Of a stretch of 64,000 nucleotides of DNA, positions 12,118-24,645 are shown piece after piece. Source of the DNA: Hemibagrus wyckioides (lineage: Eukaryota > Chordata > Actinopteri > Siluriformes > Bagridae); contig NC_080714.1 of assembly GCF_019097595.1 (NCBI RefSeq), positions 21,685,759 through 21,749,758 on the forward strand, written 5' to 3'. Numbering within the stretch: the first letter of the stretch is position 1; the number at the start of each line of letters is the position of its first letter. A program made the position numbers and the translations under genes. The notes beneath the pieces were generated by a model. The model did not search any database. It was not told where the DNA came from and saw only the letters and a list, made by a program, of their open reading frames with translations.

Positions 12118-13953
12118 CTGGTGGACAGAAGACATGCATATATGAACTGGGTTAAACATATTAGTATAATGGTGTAGGCAAAAGCCCACTGTTATGAGCT
12201 TACATTTGTGAAGGTGCTAACTGTGAGAGGATGCAACACTAGAAAATACAAATCTAATAAAAAACAAACTGGATGAACAAATTGAAATTTTATGGCTGAT
12301 CATTTAGGGACATTTGGTGTACATGGGAAATTTTATTCACCAAGGAATTCCTTTAACTGATGTGGATAGATACACTAAGCAAAAACACTCAAGCAATATG
12401 AAATGTATACTTATAGTGATGTTAAGCTAAATTTGCTTTATAATGCTGCTAGAATAAATTAAAGGATCATTAAAGCTTTGCTAGGCAATTTCAGCCTGTA
12501 GTTGAGACTCCCTGGTGGATGGGTGGATTTTGGGGGGGATGAATGCATAAATTAATGTAAGCTGGACTGATAAATGGGTAAATGGATGGATTGTAGGAAA
12601 GTAGATGGAGAATTGGGCTGATGGATGAATGGATGGGTGGATAGATGAGTACATGGCCTGGACTAATGGGTGGATGAATACCTGTGTTTTAGTAGTAAGG
12701 AATCTGTCCCAGATAATGACTCCTGCTGCACCCATAGCAGCACTCTCTCCTACAGTATTCACCAAATTAGCCTGGCACACATACACAGTGCATGCAGTTA
12801 TGTACACAGTGGACTTTCCCCAAACACACACAATTTGAAAACAGTCCTATCTACCATATGAACACCCACAAATTAAGAACCCATTAACATTGAAATAAAT
12901 ATCACACGAATTAACTCCCAATTCAATTATTACCTCAGAGAGAAAGCTACTGGAGGAGGTGTATATACTCTTGACCAGTGGAAAAACAGGAAGTTCAGAC
13001 GTTGTCCCTGCTAGAGCGGCCACTCTTAATGCCTCTCTGATCTGATTGGATGCATACAGCCATGCACCCTTGGTTCCTTCAGGGAGTTTCTCCAGTGCAA
13101 GGATCGGGTAAAGTGCATCACTTTGCTTCCATAACCACATGAGTTCATCGTTTAGTGCCATCTCTGCAGCAGGGCAGCGGCCCGTATAATTAGCTAGCAG
13201 CATCTGAGTGGGATCAGAGTTGTAGCAGCTTGGGTACGGAGCCACGCCCCATAGTCTCTGTGGGCGGAGCCTCTTTAGCTCCCTCAGGGTCTCCACGAGA
13301 ATGAATTGGGCTGCTGCTTCAAAGTCCACCTGGCAGGAAATGACATCAGTATGTCGACATTCTGCTTAAGACAAATTGGGTACACCATTTTAATGATAAA
13401 TATGGCCACAAGATGTAGCCCTGTGTGTTTTTATTTGTGGTAGCGGTTTCACCTGAGCCCATTTCTCCACTTCATCCGCACTCCAGCTTGGGAAAAAACC
13501 TCGAAGCAATGCTCGCGATGTGTCCGAATACCTCTGCCGAGTCCCACGATTTCTTCTCCACTGTGGCTCCCACTCCTTCCACCTCAGCACCCCGAGGCCA
13601 GGCGCCCCAGCCTGTGGCAAAGTTGCTGTGAGGTCTCCTTCCACTTTCCGAAGGTGGCGCTCCAGGCTGGTGTGCTGGGGCAGGCCACCATTCACAGCCT
13701 GTCCATCTGCACTGAAATATGGGTACAGTCCCAGTGAGTCCTCATAAAATTCAGCCACACGTCCCTCCCACTCCATCCCAAAAGCTGCCAGGTCAGGGCG
13801 ACCAAGACAATCCTTGTTTGGTACGGCCCAAAGAATCAAGAAGGGCTGACCAGGCAGAAGAGGAGAGCGGGCTGGCCCTCCGAGACACAGACAAGAGACA
13901 AAGAGGAGCAGAAGGAGAAGGGGAAGGGGTTTGGAGGATCTTTTATGATCCAT
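11575..13953 (-). CDS. Hyaluronidase-family protein, GPI-anchored type, catalytic residues lost
   Basis: Four coding exons on the minus strand are joined in phase 0: 13953-13453, 13329-12934, 12771-12682 and 12117-11575, giving 509 residues, the usual HYAL length. The second in-frame ATG is preferred because it gives a clean signal peptide (residues 1 to about 25, PLPLLLLLLFVSC core); an ATG nine codons upstream (13980) is possible. Family marks are PNKDC, LGLYPYFSADG, WGVAPYPSCYN, YTGRCPAAE, NDELMWLWKQSDALYP, GESAAMGAAGVIIW and LCSTSLCKGLGRCVRK. The end (FVTIILLCFLSFFSLTNF) is a GPI-signal-like hydrophobic tail, as in HYAL2, HYAL4 and SPAM1. In active enzymes the catalytic motif is IDWE; here it is LRWK (R124, K126). 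The Tyr of WGFYGFP is Ala, and the EGF-like C-terminal module is mostly lost. All frames are open and all splice sites intact, so it is more likely an expressed pseudoenzyme than a pseudogene. The exact paralogue is not resolved. Confidence 0.88.
12485..12680. repeat. Degenerate (GGAT)n-type minisatellite in hyaluronidase intron 3
   Basis: Repeated variants of TGGATGGGTGGAT and GATGGATGAATGGATG fill the stretch. It directly abuts the exon 3 donor on the minus strand. Confidence 0.7.
12682..12771 (-). CDS. Hyaluronidase-like exon 3
   Basis: Thirty codons, from ANLVNTVGESAA to FLTTKTQ, with acceptor CCAG|GCT and donor CAG|GTATTC. The GAAGVIIW segment is the conserved last barrel strand, and its substrate-pocket Trp is kept. 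The donor runs straight into a decayed GGAT-type tandem repeat. Confidence 0.87.
12934..13329 (-). CDS. Hyaluronidase-like exon 2 (barrel core)
   Basis: It encodes residues 168-299, from VDFEAAAQFILVETLR to SSSSFLSE, with acceptor CCAG|GTG and donor GAG|GTAATA. It holds the conserved Cys pair (PSCYN and YTGRC), an N-glycosylation site in NYTG, and the WLWKQSDALYP segment. Active enzymes have a further pocket Tyr a few residues after ALYP; the sequence here is ALYPILAL. Confidence 0.88.
13453..13953 (-). CDS. Hyaluronidase-like exon 1 (signal peptide and catalytic strand)
   Basis: It encodes residues 1-167 and ends ...VEKWAQ at donor CAG|GTGAAA. It contains the signal peptide, the first conserved Cys (PNKDC) and the altered motif GVLRWKEWEPQW. 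The codons are AGG at 13582-13584, where active enzymes have Asp, and AAG at 13576-13578, where they have the proton-donor Glu. Confidence 0.88.
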
Positions 13954-13980
13954 GGAGGATACTGAGCTCCTTATCCACAT

Positions 13981-15160
13981 TCCACCTCCAGCGCCACCTG
14001 AGACAGAGAGAGGGTTATAAACGTTCTGCTTGTGCTTATTTTTTTAGTTTAAACATTTTGATTTTTGAAAAACAACCATTACATTTACAGCGTTCAGTAG
14101 ATGGCCTATCCACAGGGATTTATAAGTGCTTTGTAATCTCTAGCAAAATATATCCCAAATCTCATTGTCTAACAAGTTAAAACTTTGTTGGAAATTAGTA
14201 GAACAGTGACTCAGTTGTCTGGGGAGGTTATTTCACCACCTGACAGAGACGAGTTTCGATGCATGTCTTCATTGAGGGATGGCTGGTTAAGTGGACCCTG
14301 ACTTTTTGCTTGTGGGGAATATGGTGCAGTGTGGGGTGTAAAAAGGCAGGTGAGGGACAGTCCATTGGGTAGCTATAGGAAGGATTTTTCCCCTATATGC
14401 AGAAAAACACACAAAGCTGGTATACCATACCATTTATTTATAGGGACCTGACTGTTAAAAATCATTGTAATGTAATTCTATGGTTTACTCTGAGCAATAT
14501 ACATATTTTAAAGGTTTGCCTGTCCTATTTGTCCAGACAGCCTGCATCTTCTTTTGTCTGCAGAGGAATGAAACAGCCCTGTGACCTGCATGCTGTATGC
14601 ACATTTTATGCTGTCTTATCTGAAAGTTGGGGAAGTTTTAACCTGGATTTTGATCTCATAATTCTCAAAAAACAAAAACATCCTGCGGAAATGTTTAAAA
14701 GCAAACCAATTCTAATGCGAGGGAGATGGAGCAAAACACCCTAATGAGGTTAATCACTGCTGCCCACGCTCAGAGCTAATGACTTTGTCAGAGATGTCCA
14801 CTTATGTCCTGCTGTTGATTCACAAGCTAGCGACAGAGGGCAGCAATGTGCCACTCAAATTCTGTACTTTGCAGCAGGTGGGGTACATTTGGATACACAA
14901 TAGAGAAGAGTGGAAATTGGACTGTATCCTAGTTGGTACATGTTTAGTGGAGAATTCATGCATTTAATCCTTTTATTTGGTACATTAACTTCATTCCCCA
15001 ACTAAAAGTCTCCTGCTCTTTCAATAAGTGTCTAAAACCATAGGAAAAATACTACATTTAGTAAAAAGGTTAAACATCTTGGTTCAGGTTTAACAGCTTT
15101 ACTATAAAAATATGTTCCCTATTGTAAAATCTCACCTATATTATTGCTTATGTTTAGAAG
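13981..15160. other. Upstream flank of the hyaluronidase-like gene, possible 5' UTR border
   Basis: On the minus strand the sequence just upstream of the ATG reads CTGTCTCAG|GTGGCGCTGG, which looks like a splice acceptor, so a non-coding first exon may lie further right. Around 14690-14800 there is a non-repetitive stretch with several TAAT cores that could be a conserved non-coding element (guess). No other gene is seen. Confidence 0.35.
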
Positions 15161-15410
15161 CCACTCTATCCGGGTTCGGATCACAGTGGATCTGGAGTTT
15201 ATCCCGGAAACACAGAGTTCAAGATGAGAGTAAACCCTGGATAGGTATCCAGTGTACTTCAGGGCTCTCTACACACACATACTTAACAATCAAGAAGAAA
15301 CATGTACACAGGTAAAGCATGCAAAACAGACAGTAACCCAAGACCAGGATCAAACTAGTGATCTTGCAGCTCTTAGGTGACAGTGCTGTGATTGTGCCAC
15401 AACAATATAA
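15160..15410. repeat. Interspersed repeat, Mermaid/Merman-like
   Basis: Phrases such as 'gatctggagtttatcccgg', 'accctggataggtatccagt' and 'caggatcaaactagtgatct' are decayed forms of a common fish repeat, also found here near 18590, 20025, 30180, 32990, 37565 and 52385. Assignment is by recall of that repeat type. Confidence 0.5.
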
Positions 15411-18400
15411 CCTGATCTTATAACCTGATCTCAGGTGCAATCTGTAAGAATTCGGGCAGAATTTGTATCATGTTTATACATATGCAGACAGAGAAAATGA
15501 AATATGAGTTCCTTATTGATACGCAAGTCCATTGTAGCGTACCATGCAGAGGCAATATGGAGGCAGTTTAGCACAGTCAATCCACTTACTGCAATCTTTT
15601 TTGGAGAATCCAGAGGAAACTCTATTCTAAAATCGAATTTATCATTTCATTAATGCCACAATTCTAGACCATATCAACTGGCTTTGAGTAAAGGAGAATT
15701 CACAGATGTACACAATGTTAGAAAGGTATGTGGACATTTTCTTTGATTTCAAACACAGCCACTATTTTGCAAACCTCTGTAAAATGCTTACTGTCAAAAA
15801 TCAGCACTCACTTCCGAACACTTGCTGGATGTAGTCACTAAATCCCACTCTGACTGAAGGACGGCTAAGGAAAACCTAAACCTCAGAGTTTGGAGCAGAG
15901 AACTGAAGCTAAAAACCGTAAAACATTGCTAAATTTGGCACACAGAACCGATCCTCAAAGTTTTTATGCTGAAGTAAGTTTTTTAAATGTATGCCTAGAG
16001 GCTTAAGTCCTATGAGGAAACAGTTATAGAGCCAGCGCCTTTTCCTGCCAGCAAACCTAATGAACCGAATGCAGACGCTGAATGAGGAAGATATGTGAAT
16101 TGGGAACAGGATTTGATCTCTGTGGGCCAAACATCGCCTCTGTGAGCTGTCATGCTTTTTCTCAGCCCATTTTAAACTTGGCAGCTAGACTCGCTTATGT
16201 TGATGTTAGTGATAGTTTTAGGTCACTTCCCTCCTCTTCTATAAGGAAACAAAACGAACGCGACCTCATACTTAAAGCTTTGAACTAGACTGACACCAAT
16301 TTACTGCACATTCCGAATCTTTTATTACAAAGCTCTCCATTTTCCGCACAAAGCGACAGGATGACTTGCTATTTGTTGTGTTTACACCATGTTGACACAC
16401 TCAGTCTAAACTCACAATATGAGCAAGGTGTTTATTGCAGATCCTGTGAGGAGGAGGAGGAGGAGGAGGAGGATGGTAAAGGATGTTGCAAGATTCGAAG
16501 GTCAAGCTTACCTCCATGCCAGAACGTGGCTCAGGACCAAGTTTCAGAATCTGGAGAGATGATGATGATGGTGGTGGTGAGTGTGAAGGCTTTTGTAGTA
16601 AATGTGAGTAGATATCAGACGGATAGATAGTAGAGAACTATCTAAGTATGAAGCACGCATACGGATAGATGGATGGAAGAAGAGATAGAAGAGGTTGCCT
16701 CGGCTGCTCCTGCATAATCTGGGTAATAAGCAGGGTCACTTTATGTCACATGACCAGTCTGATTGTAATCCCGTAATCCAGCACACACTCGAATCTCTTT
16801 CTGCCAAAACAGACACAATATAAAATAACGCTTGAAAATTGGGCTTGTCCCACATTCCTGTTGTTCTGATTTTCCACTCCTTAATCCACTTTTCTCTCTC
16901 CTAGTATTTGCAGTATATGTATCTTACTATAGAAAAGCTTTTGTACAACTTAGGCACAATATGTACACTTATACTTGTTATTGTATGATTAGAATTCGTT
17001 GCCATATTTATGAATTTAACTCAAATTATAAACAAAAAATGACAATTTTTGGATTATGAACACGAAAAAGGATTTCCCTTGCAATCACATATAAATCACT
17101 GTCCTGAAAACTACTATAACAGGAAATACCATGTGCTATCTGGTGACACTGCATCACGCTGTATATACACCCTAGGTATATGTATATTTTTTAATATTTA
17201 TTTTGTTCTTATGGACGTATTTCACTATTTGCATGCCCTAGACTTTTAGGTACTTGTGTGTCCCCATTAAGATTGGATTATGTGACAATTCAGCTATTGT
17301 GTCTGGCCCCTATAAAGCTTTTTCTTTTAAAGCAGAAGATTTCCTGGGGTACACTGAGGGTAATGTTTGGTTCATTTCCAGATTTAATCACAGCATTATT
17401 TAGGTGTAGTAATGTGCGTCAATAAAAAAAATACCCCACAGAGATACTTGTGTGTGTGTGTGTGTGTGAACTGAGTTGAGATTATCTGGTTGAGGTATCT
17501 GAGGTGATGCCTGCTCCTCATGTCCCGTCGTCATAGAAACGGCTCAGATGAGCCTGGCCCACACAGCGTTAAGGAACAAGGTAGGGCGTGTGAGTGTGAG
17601 CATGTGGAAGGGCAAGTCATGACTGCTGTTATGTCGAAACACAGGATAGTGTGTGTGTGTGTTTGTGTGTGAGAGTTAAATACCCAGTTATGTGGCATAG
17701 ACTGAAATATTTTAAACACACATGGTGCATTTTTATCTTGGCCTCAGGGGTACGGGTGACGACTACAGAACAGTACGGGTGATGGACGTGCGGTTCGGCA
17801 TCTCTGACTGATGCGACCACAGATTGGGCCCGTACTGACAAGCACAGCAGATAAGAGCAAAGATTTGTACAATGAAGGTAAATGGGACTCTTTGTTGCAA
17901 TATAAAGTCTTCTGAATTGAACCCTGTCACCGTAAATGACCCATTTAGTGATGAGCAGATCAAGGAATGTTTAAATGCAACAGAATAAAAAGTCACTCAC
18001 ACTCTCATTTTGGTGTGACAAATACGTGTTTTTGATTGGCATGTCACTCATATTCTCAGGTCAGGCCTTTTATGAACCTGAAAGAGAGTGTTTCTGGTGG
18101 GATTTGTGTTTTATGGAGCTGAATGTCATCTTGGGTAATTTTAGACTTATCAACAACAGCACTGTGAGAAACAGATCGAACTCTAAGTGTCAAGTGTCTC
18201 TATTCTGTCTTCAGCCTGCTCTGGAAGAAGAAAGAAAATAAAAGAAAAACGGCTCTAGCTTAGTTTGCTATTCTCAGAATGAAAAAGTTTCAGTCACATT
18301 TTAATCCATAAAAATGACGTAATTACTTTAATAAATTCATGGGATTGTGGATGACATCCTAGTGTTCCATAGTTTCTTTCCATTCTGAAGTACAGAGGTT

Positions 18401-18589
18401 CACCAGAGCGATAAAAGGCACAGCACTACCCTCTTGTGGAAACAGCTCTCACACTTGGAGCTATGAAGCCACTTCTCTGTTGAACTGAACTCCTATATGT
18501 ATCAAGTGTAATGTTAATTATGCCCATGATAATAGGTGCAGAGTTTTCCCATTTATTATTCAGCTACTGATTCTGTAGCATATGTGCAA
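15411..18589. other. Intergenic DNA, no gene seen
   Basis: It contains a (GGA)n run at 16448-16473 and (GT)n near 17451 and 17648. No exon was recognised. Confidence 0.5.
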
Positions 18590-18880
18590 TCAGAACAACT
18601 AATAATTCATCGTTCATCCATCTTGAGTAGTCCTGGTCAGTGTAGTAGTGAATACACAACCCTGGACAGGACACCAAGGCCACACACTTTCCCAAACTCA
18701 TTCACACCTAAGGGCAGTTAGGTGTAACCAAGCCAACAGGCCTGTATTTAGGAGGTAAGAGAAGACAAGAAAACCCAGATAAACATGCGATAGACAGAAA
18801 TCAGAGTTCAGGATCGAATCAGGAACGCTGGGACTGCGCTCTGGCAACGCTACCCGCTGTGCCACCCACAGACAGTCATT
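18590..18880. repeat. Interspersed repeat, Mermaid/Merman-like
   Basis: It starts near a CATCCATCTTGAGTAG motif, passes 'accctggacaggacacca' and 'cccaaactcattcacacc', and ends near 'ctacccgctgtgccaccc'. This order matches the common fish repeat seen elsewhere in the window. Confidence 0.6.
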
Positions 18881-19528
18881 TCTGTACCGAGAAAAGAACT
18901 GAAAACCTATTAACAATAACCTTACTTATAACAGATCAGAGTCTAGCAGCAGTTCTGACAGTCAATAAAAGTTTATGTGAAACACTAATCTTGGAATCAG
19001 TAAACTTTATGTTCTTTCAGAAATAAAACTCTATAGAAACTATAGAAAAACGCACACATTTCTGTGTATGCCTGCAAACTGAGACTCATAGTCATGTCAT
19101 GTCATTCAGCAGTTTCTTCCGTCATTAAGCTAAAGGAAACACTTTTATTCTTGTTATATACACATGACTCACTTTATATGAAACGCCCAACACAGTGACC
19201 AGACCAGACAAGTTTATAAGTAAACATATAACAAATGAAAGACAGCAGATTGGTGTGATGCTTTATCACCTAAAATTTATTCTCTTCCAGTAACGGCATC
19301 CAAAGTGATTTATTCATCCTCTTTACATCCACAACACATTGCCAACCATTCCATCTTTATTAAATTAAGAATGACATGATACAAACTGCAGTTTAATCAG
19401 TCTTTCTTATCCATGCATCATTGTACATCTATGCATTATCTTCATTTGATGCAACATGGCAACTTTAACTACCTCGTCTGTGGATAATACTGTACTTATA
19501 GAACTGAAACATTATCATAGCTATAGAT

Positions 19529-19988
19529 GTACACTGATCAGGCATAATATTGTCTTGGTCCCCTTTTCGCTGCCAAAACAGCCCTGACCCTTTGAGGCAT
19601 GGACTCCACTAGATCCCTGAAGGTGTGCTGTGGGATCTGGCACCAAGATGTTAGCAGCAGATCCTGTAGGTTGCGAGGTGGGGCCTCTTGTTTGTCCAGC
19701 ACATCCCACAGATGCTTGACTGACTTGAGATATGGGGAATTTGAAGGCCAAGTAAACACCTCAAACTCGTTGTTGTGCTCATCAAACCGTTCCTGAACCA
19801 TTTTTGCTTTGTGGCACGGTGCATTATCCTGCTGAAAGAGGCCACAGACATCAGGGAATACCGTTTCCATGAATGGTGTGCATGGTCTGCAACATTGCTT
19901 AGGTATGTGTCAAAGTAACAACCACATGGATGGCAGAACTCAAGTTTTCCCAGCAGAACATTGCCCAAAGCATGACACCACTATGTAG
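19529..19988 (-). mobile_element. Tc1-like 3' half (family A)
   Basis: The terminus reads ACACTGATCAGGCATAATAT. The minus strand encodes the C-terminal half of the transposase: GLFQQDNAPCHKAKMVQERF, then SVKHLWDVLDK and LVESMPQRVRAVLAAKRG. The last catalytic Glu of the PIEHLWDVLDK motif reads Lys here. The 5' half is absent. Confidence 0.85.
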
Positions 19989-20019
19989 TATACTATTTAT
20001 ATTATTTCCATGCCATGCA

Positions 20020-20180
20020 TACATTTTTATCCATTTTCTATACTGTTTATCCTACACAGGGTCAGAGGGAGTCTGAAGTCTATCCCATGGGACTCGGGAC
20101 ACAAGGTGAAGGACACACTGGACAGGGCACCAACTCATCACAGGGCAAAATTACACACACTCATTCACACACTGTATTTT
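20020..20180. repeat. Interspersed repeat, Mermaid/Merman-like
   Basis: Contains 'tccattttctatactgttta', 'gggtcagagggagtctg' and 'acactggacagggcacca', the same repeat type as at 18590. Confidence 0.6.
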
Positions 20181-21716
20181 ATGTTATCTGTTAAGTGTTT
20201 ATGTTTAATGATGTCCTCAAAACAAGTGATATATCATTTACATTATAACAAGTATAAATAGTCATTCTTTCACCAGTCTGGCATTTTCTTTTCTCTTTAC
20301 TGGTTACAAAGACACTGGAAACTCCTTCGAAAAATTCTCCTCACGAATGACTCATATCACCCCATCAGGCCACCCCAAATGAGACAACAAAGAAAGTGTC
20401 GTATGATCTGGAGCTCATGAACCTGAATCCCAGTAAGGTCAGAGCCATCCATTGCTCGGAGCCAAGAGAGCAAAACTGGCTCTGCTTTTGGGGAAGAAGG
20501 GATCACATGATCTCTCTCCCATGTCAATCACAAGCATATGTGAGCTCGTTTATGTGGACGAAGGTGGATAGCGTTGTCTTCCTGGTGTGATGCAGTATGA
20601 GCAGCAGTTTCAAATGATGTTAATGGTTAATTGTTGTGTTTTGGAGAAAGCACATGTTATTCTCTCTGTTTGGCAGCTGCCCTATGATGGGAGAGCCGGT
20701 CGCTATAGAAACTATAACATACTGTATAACATTACAGGGACATATTAAATCATACAGCTGTTATAGGAAATGAATCAGCACCTTCTGACTAACCCGAATT
20801 TGAGCTGTGGTAGAAATAATAATGATGGGTAATTTGTTGTCATTGTTTTGGGGTTTTTTTTTAGTATGGATGGAGCAGCAAGCAATGGTGCTTTTTAATT
20901 TTTATTCTGGCGGTGAAACCAGACAATGTATATGTTTTAATTAAACTGGATGCACAGAATATTGGCATTTCTTTTGCTTTTGTGTAAAGAAAAAGTCTGG
21001 ATGTCTGGAACACTGGCCATTGATGTGAAAGGTTGTCATGTAGAGTACTAATAATTGTGATGTTTAGTTCATCACTGTGGATTTCAGTATGTCTTTGTGT
21101 TTGTGCGCTTTGGATATTTATTGTCCTTAGACTGCTATTATAAGCGAGTTGTGAGTAGACACTTTATTTAAAAGGCTTTCGAGCCTCTCAAAATGTTTTA
21201 GATTTAAGATTAGGCTGAAAAACACTGGAGTATTTCTTTCAGTTTTTTTGTCACTCAAGATTCTGTTTGTTGGTCAGCCATTAAAGCTGGCCTTCACATC
21301 ATACACTGTAAAAAGAAATGCCATATTAGCAAGGGAATATCTCAAATGTGATAATATTATTTATTATATGATTGCAATAAACCACAAATGAGATCATTAA
21401 AGCTGCAGTATATATACAGGATTCTATTGGCAGCTAGTTTAAACATTTATTTTTTTGAAAGAATAAGAAAATACAAATCTTTTAGGTTCGCTAATCTCAT
21501 ATCTGGTTTATTGTGATCTTATAGTAGGAGATACTACATAAATTTTAGTATGTGCAAGATATTTTCACTTGCAAAACAGTTCATGGAAACCGAACTAGTG
21601 AGACAGTCAAACTTTCTCTCTACTACTGAAGTCCTGAATGCTTCCCTGACCATCACTCCGACTTTGAACTGTACCGCTGCTAATCCCCCTGCTCCTCAGG
21701 TGGTTCGTCCCAGCTC
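20181..21716. other. Intergenic DNA, no gene seen
   Basis: A non-repetitive, moderately GC-rich block lies at about 20330-20600 with an open frame of 64 codons (20396-20590) that resembles no family I know. The rest is AT-rich. Confidence 0.4.

Positions 21717-21744
<28 letters not shown>
21717..21744. repeat. (GT)n microsatellite
   Basis: Fourteen uninterrupted GT units. Confidence 0.95.
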
Positions 21745-21752
<8 letters not shown>

Positions 21753-21923
21753 CTGGGCCAGATGACAAAGGGAGAGTTTGGAGTTTGAACGTGGCATGAA
21801 ACCGGAAAGAGTTACACAAAGCACGAGTGACAGAGTGAAGGGAACCATAGCGTCTGGAGGAGGCGGAGGGGTGGATGCTTTGATCTGTCCGTTACTGGAA
21901 GAGGAGGAGCAGGATCACAGGAT

Positions 21924-21926
<3 letters not shown>

Positions 21927-21994
<68 letters not shown>
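21927..21994. repeat. (GA)n microsatellite
   Basis: Thirty-four uninterrupted GA units; a polypurine tract of this length can form triplex (H-DNA) structures. Confidence 0.95.
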
Positions 21995-21998
<4 letters not shown>

Positions 21999-22251
21999 AG
22001 AAAGCGCAACAACGAATTCCTCCGTGAGGTTGGTGAATAGGGTGGGCAGGTGAATCACTAAGGTCTGTGAACAGCGGCCATGTTTGTGTGTGTGAGTGTG
22101 TGCGTAAGAGAGAGAGATAGAGAGAGATGAAGGTGAAGAGGCAAGGAGAAATCTGTGGAATTTCCAAATGAAAGAAGTTTTTTGGCTTTAATGCGATTAA
22201 AGTTTTCCATCTCACTGCATCTCTTGTGGACAATCATCTGAACTCTGAACA

Positions 22252-22273
22252 GTGTGTGTGTGTGTGTGTGTCT

Positions 22274-22309
<36 letters not shown>

Positions 22310-22315
22310 GACAGA

Positions 22316-22346
<31 letters not shown>

Positions 22347-22347
22347 T
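22252..22347. repeat. Compound (GT)n(GA)n microsatellite
   Basis: About ten GT units are followed by GA units interrupted by ACAG variants. Confidence 0.95.
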
Positions 22348-22794
22348 GATTTGAACTTGTTAAACTGTGTCAAAGCATGCGTGAGTTCAGACAGAACATA
22401 CAAAGTTGCTCATTCCTTAATTCATCATTAAAACATCATTTTAATGAGGAGAAGATTGTGGATCTAAAACCACTGCTCTAACTTTCATGTGTGTGTGGGG
22501 GGGGGGGTCTGTGTGGTGGGCTGGAGCAGCATATGGCCTTTGCTTTGAGGTTGTTGGTCATTGCTAATTATATGCTGATCTGCTCTCCTCTCCAGCTGCT
22601 CTGAGACAACTCCTCTCACAGACAACACTACACTGTGAGCAATTAATTACACTCTGAACAGGTGACTGAGCACAAGCTCCAGCAAGGGTTAAAATATATA
22701 TTTTAACATTTTAGCCATTTGTGTCTGTCTGTCTAGGTTTCACAGTGACCCTGTGGAGCCCACAAGAACAGAAAGGACCTTCACTGCAATATAT

Positions 22795-23335
<541 letters not shown>

Positions 23336-24253
23336 TCAGATGAATATGAAATATCTAGAAATAGGCATCATAACATAGTGTGAGCTGGATTTACTTACAG
23401 TACATTCAAGACCTTTTTACCTGCTAAGATGTCATTTTTGCAGCTTTGTGAAGACATGTGTTTGGTTTTGGTTTTGTTTTTCCCTAAACAACTTCCTATT
23501 GGTTGTGTTAGTGTTAGATTCTGGTGTAGTCATAATTTTATCAATGGAAGGTCCTCTCAAGATTGTGTCTATCTACAGTAGATGTTTGGTTTGGTTGAGC
23601 GAGACTTGGTTGATGATTCGGATGAATTGTTTTTGTTTCCTTTCCTTGATTCCTTTCCTTGCTGCTTCAGTCCTCCTTCCTAGGAAACGGTCAAGGAACG
23701 AAAACAAGGACAGAAGGAGAGAAGCAACGGATTTGCCAAATAAAACATCCAAGCTCACTGAAGCATCACTTCAAAGCAGTTTCAGTGAATTTGCTTATTT
23801 GCCCAGTTGTGTTAGGATAACTGTGAGCAGATCTCCATATACACAACAGTGATCAACAAATATACATCACAGTGTTGTGCAGTACAGTGTGATGTACAGT
23901 CCACATAAATACCTGACTTCTCATATGACCATTTTAATCCAGTATTTTATATATTGACTTTCATTAACAGTATTTATTTTTAATTGAATGAATTTGAAAT
24001 GATGCAAATTTTCTATTTATTTGTATTTTTTGGAGAGGTTGAGCATTAATATGATGTAAACACGTCAGTTCTATATTTAAAATAAAACTTCCTGTGTAGG
24101 AAGTTGTAGGAAGCTTAAAGATTCAGGTTGAAGAAATAAGGAGGCATTTGTGAATCATTTGTGGTCGTGTCCTGTCCAGGCTTTTTTTAAGTTCTGATAT
24201 GAGATGGTCACAAATATAAATATGTTGTGCTGTGAATGTATTACAATGAATTT
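23336..24253. other. Intergenic DNA, no gene seen
   Basis: AT-rich with a 134-codon open frame at 23448-23852 that shows no family motif and is probably chance. Confidence 0.5.
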
Positions 24254-24327
<74 letters not shown>

Positions 24328-24337
24328 AGGATAGAAG

Positions 24338-24412
<75 letters not shown>
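24254..24412. repeat. (GATA)n microsatellite, about 40 units
   Basis: GATA units run for about 159 bases with one interruption (two GAAG variants near 24327-24338). A Tc1 fragment follows within about 20 bases. Confidence 0.97.
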
Positions 24413-24430
24413 CTATCAATCCGATCTAGC

Positions 24431-24645
24431 ACATGTGGGATGTGCTGGACAAACAACTCCGATCCACGGAGGCCACACCTCGCGTCATAAAGCATAAAGG
24501 ATTTGCTGCTAATGTTTTTGTGCCAGATACCACAGAACACCATCAGAGGTCTTGTGGAGACAGGTCAGAGCTGCTGTTTCGGCAGAACAAAAGGGAACCT
24601 ATACAATATTGGGTAGGTGGTTTTAATGTTATGGCTGATCAAGTT
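24431..24645 (+). mobile_element. Tc1-like 3' end fragment (family A)
   Basis: It encodes the end of the transposase from [11 protein letters not shown] onward and closes with TTTTAATGTTATGGCTGATC, a decayed family A terminus. Truncated at its 5' side next to the GATA array. Confidence 0.8.

Noticed and set aside
11575..13953. Hyaluronidase-like gene as a dead pseudogene
   Set aside because: All four exons are open, phases agree and every splice border is canonical. Only the active-site residues are changed, which fits a pseudoenzyme better.
13719..14180. 153-codon plus-strand frame
   Set aside because: Antisense to exon 1 of the hyaluronidase-like gene, whose minus-strand frame has clear family motifs.
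21812..22403. Leu-Ser and Arg-Glu repeat frames
   Set aside because: Translation of (GA)n and (GT)n tracts.
23448..23852. 134-codon frame as a gene
   Set aside because: AT-rich with no motif, splice context or homologue that I recognise.
24123..24543. Open frames with Ile-Tyr-Leu-Ser repeats
   Set aside because: Translation of the (GATA)n microsatellite.
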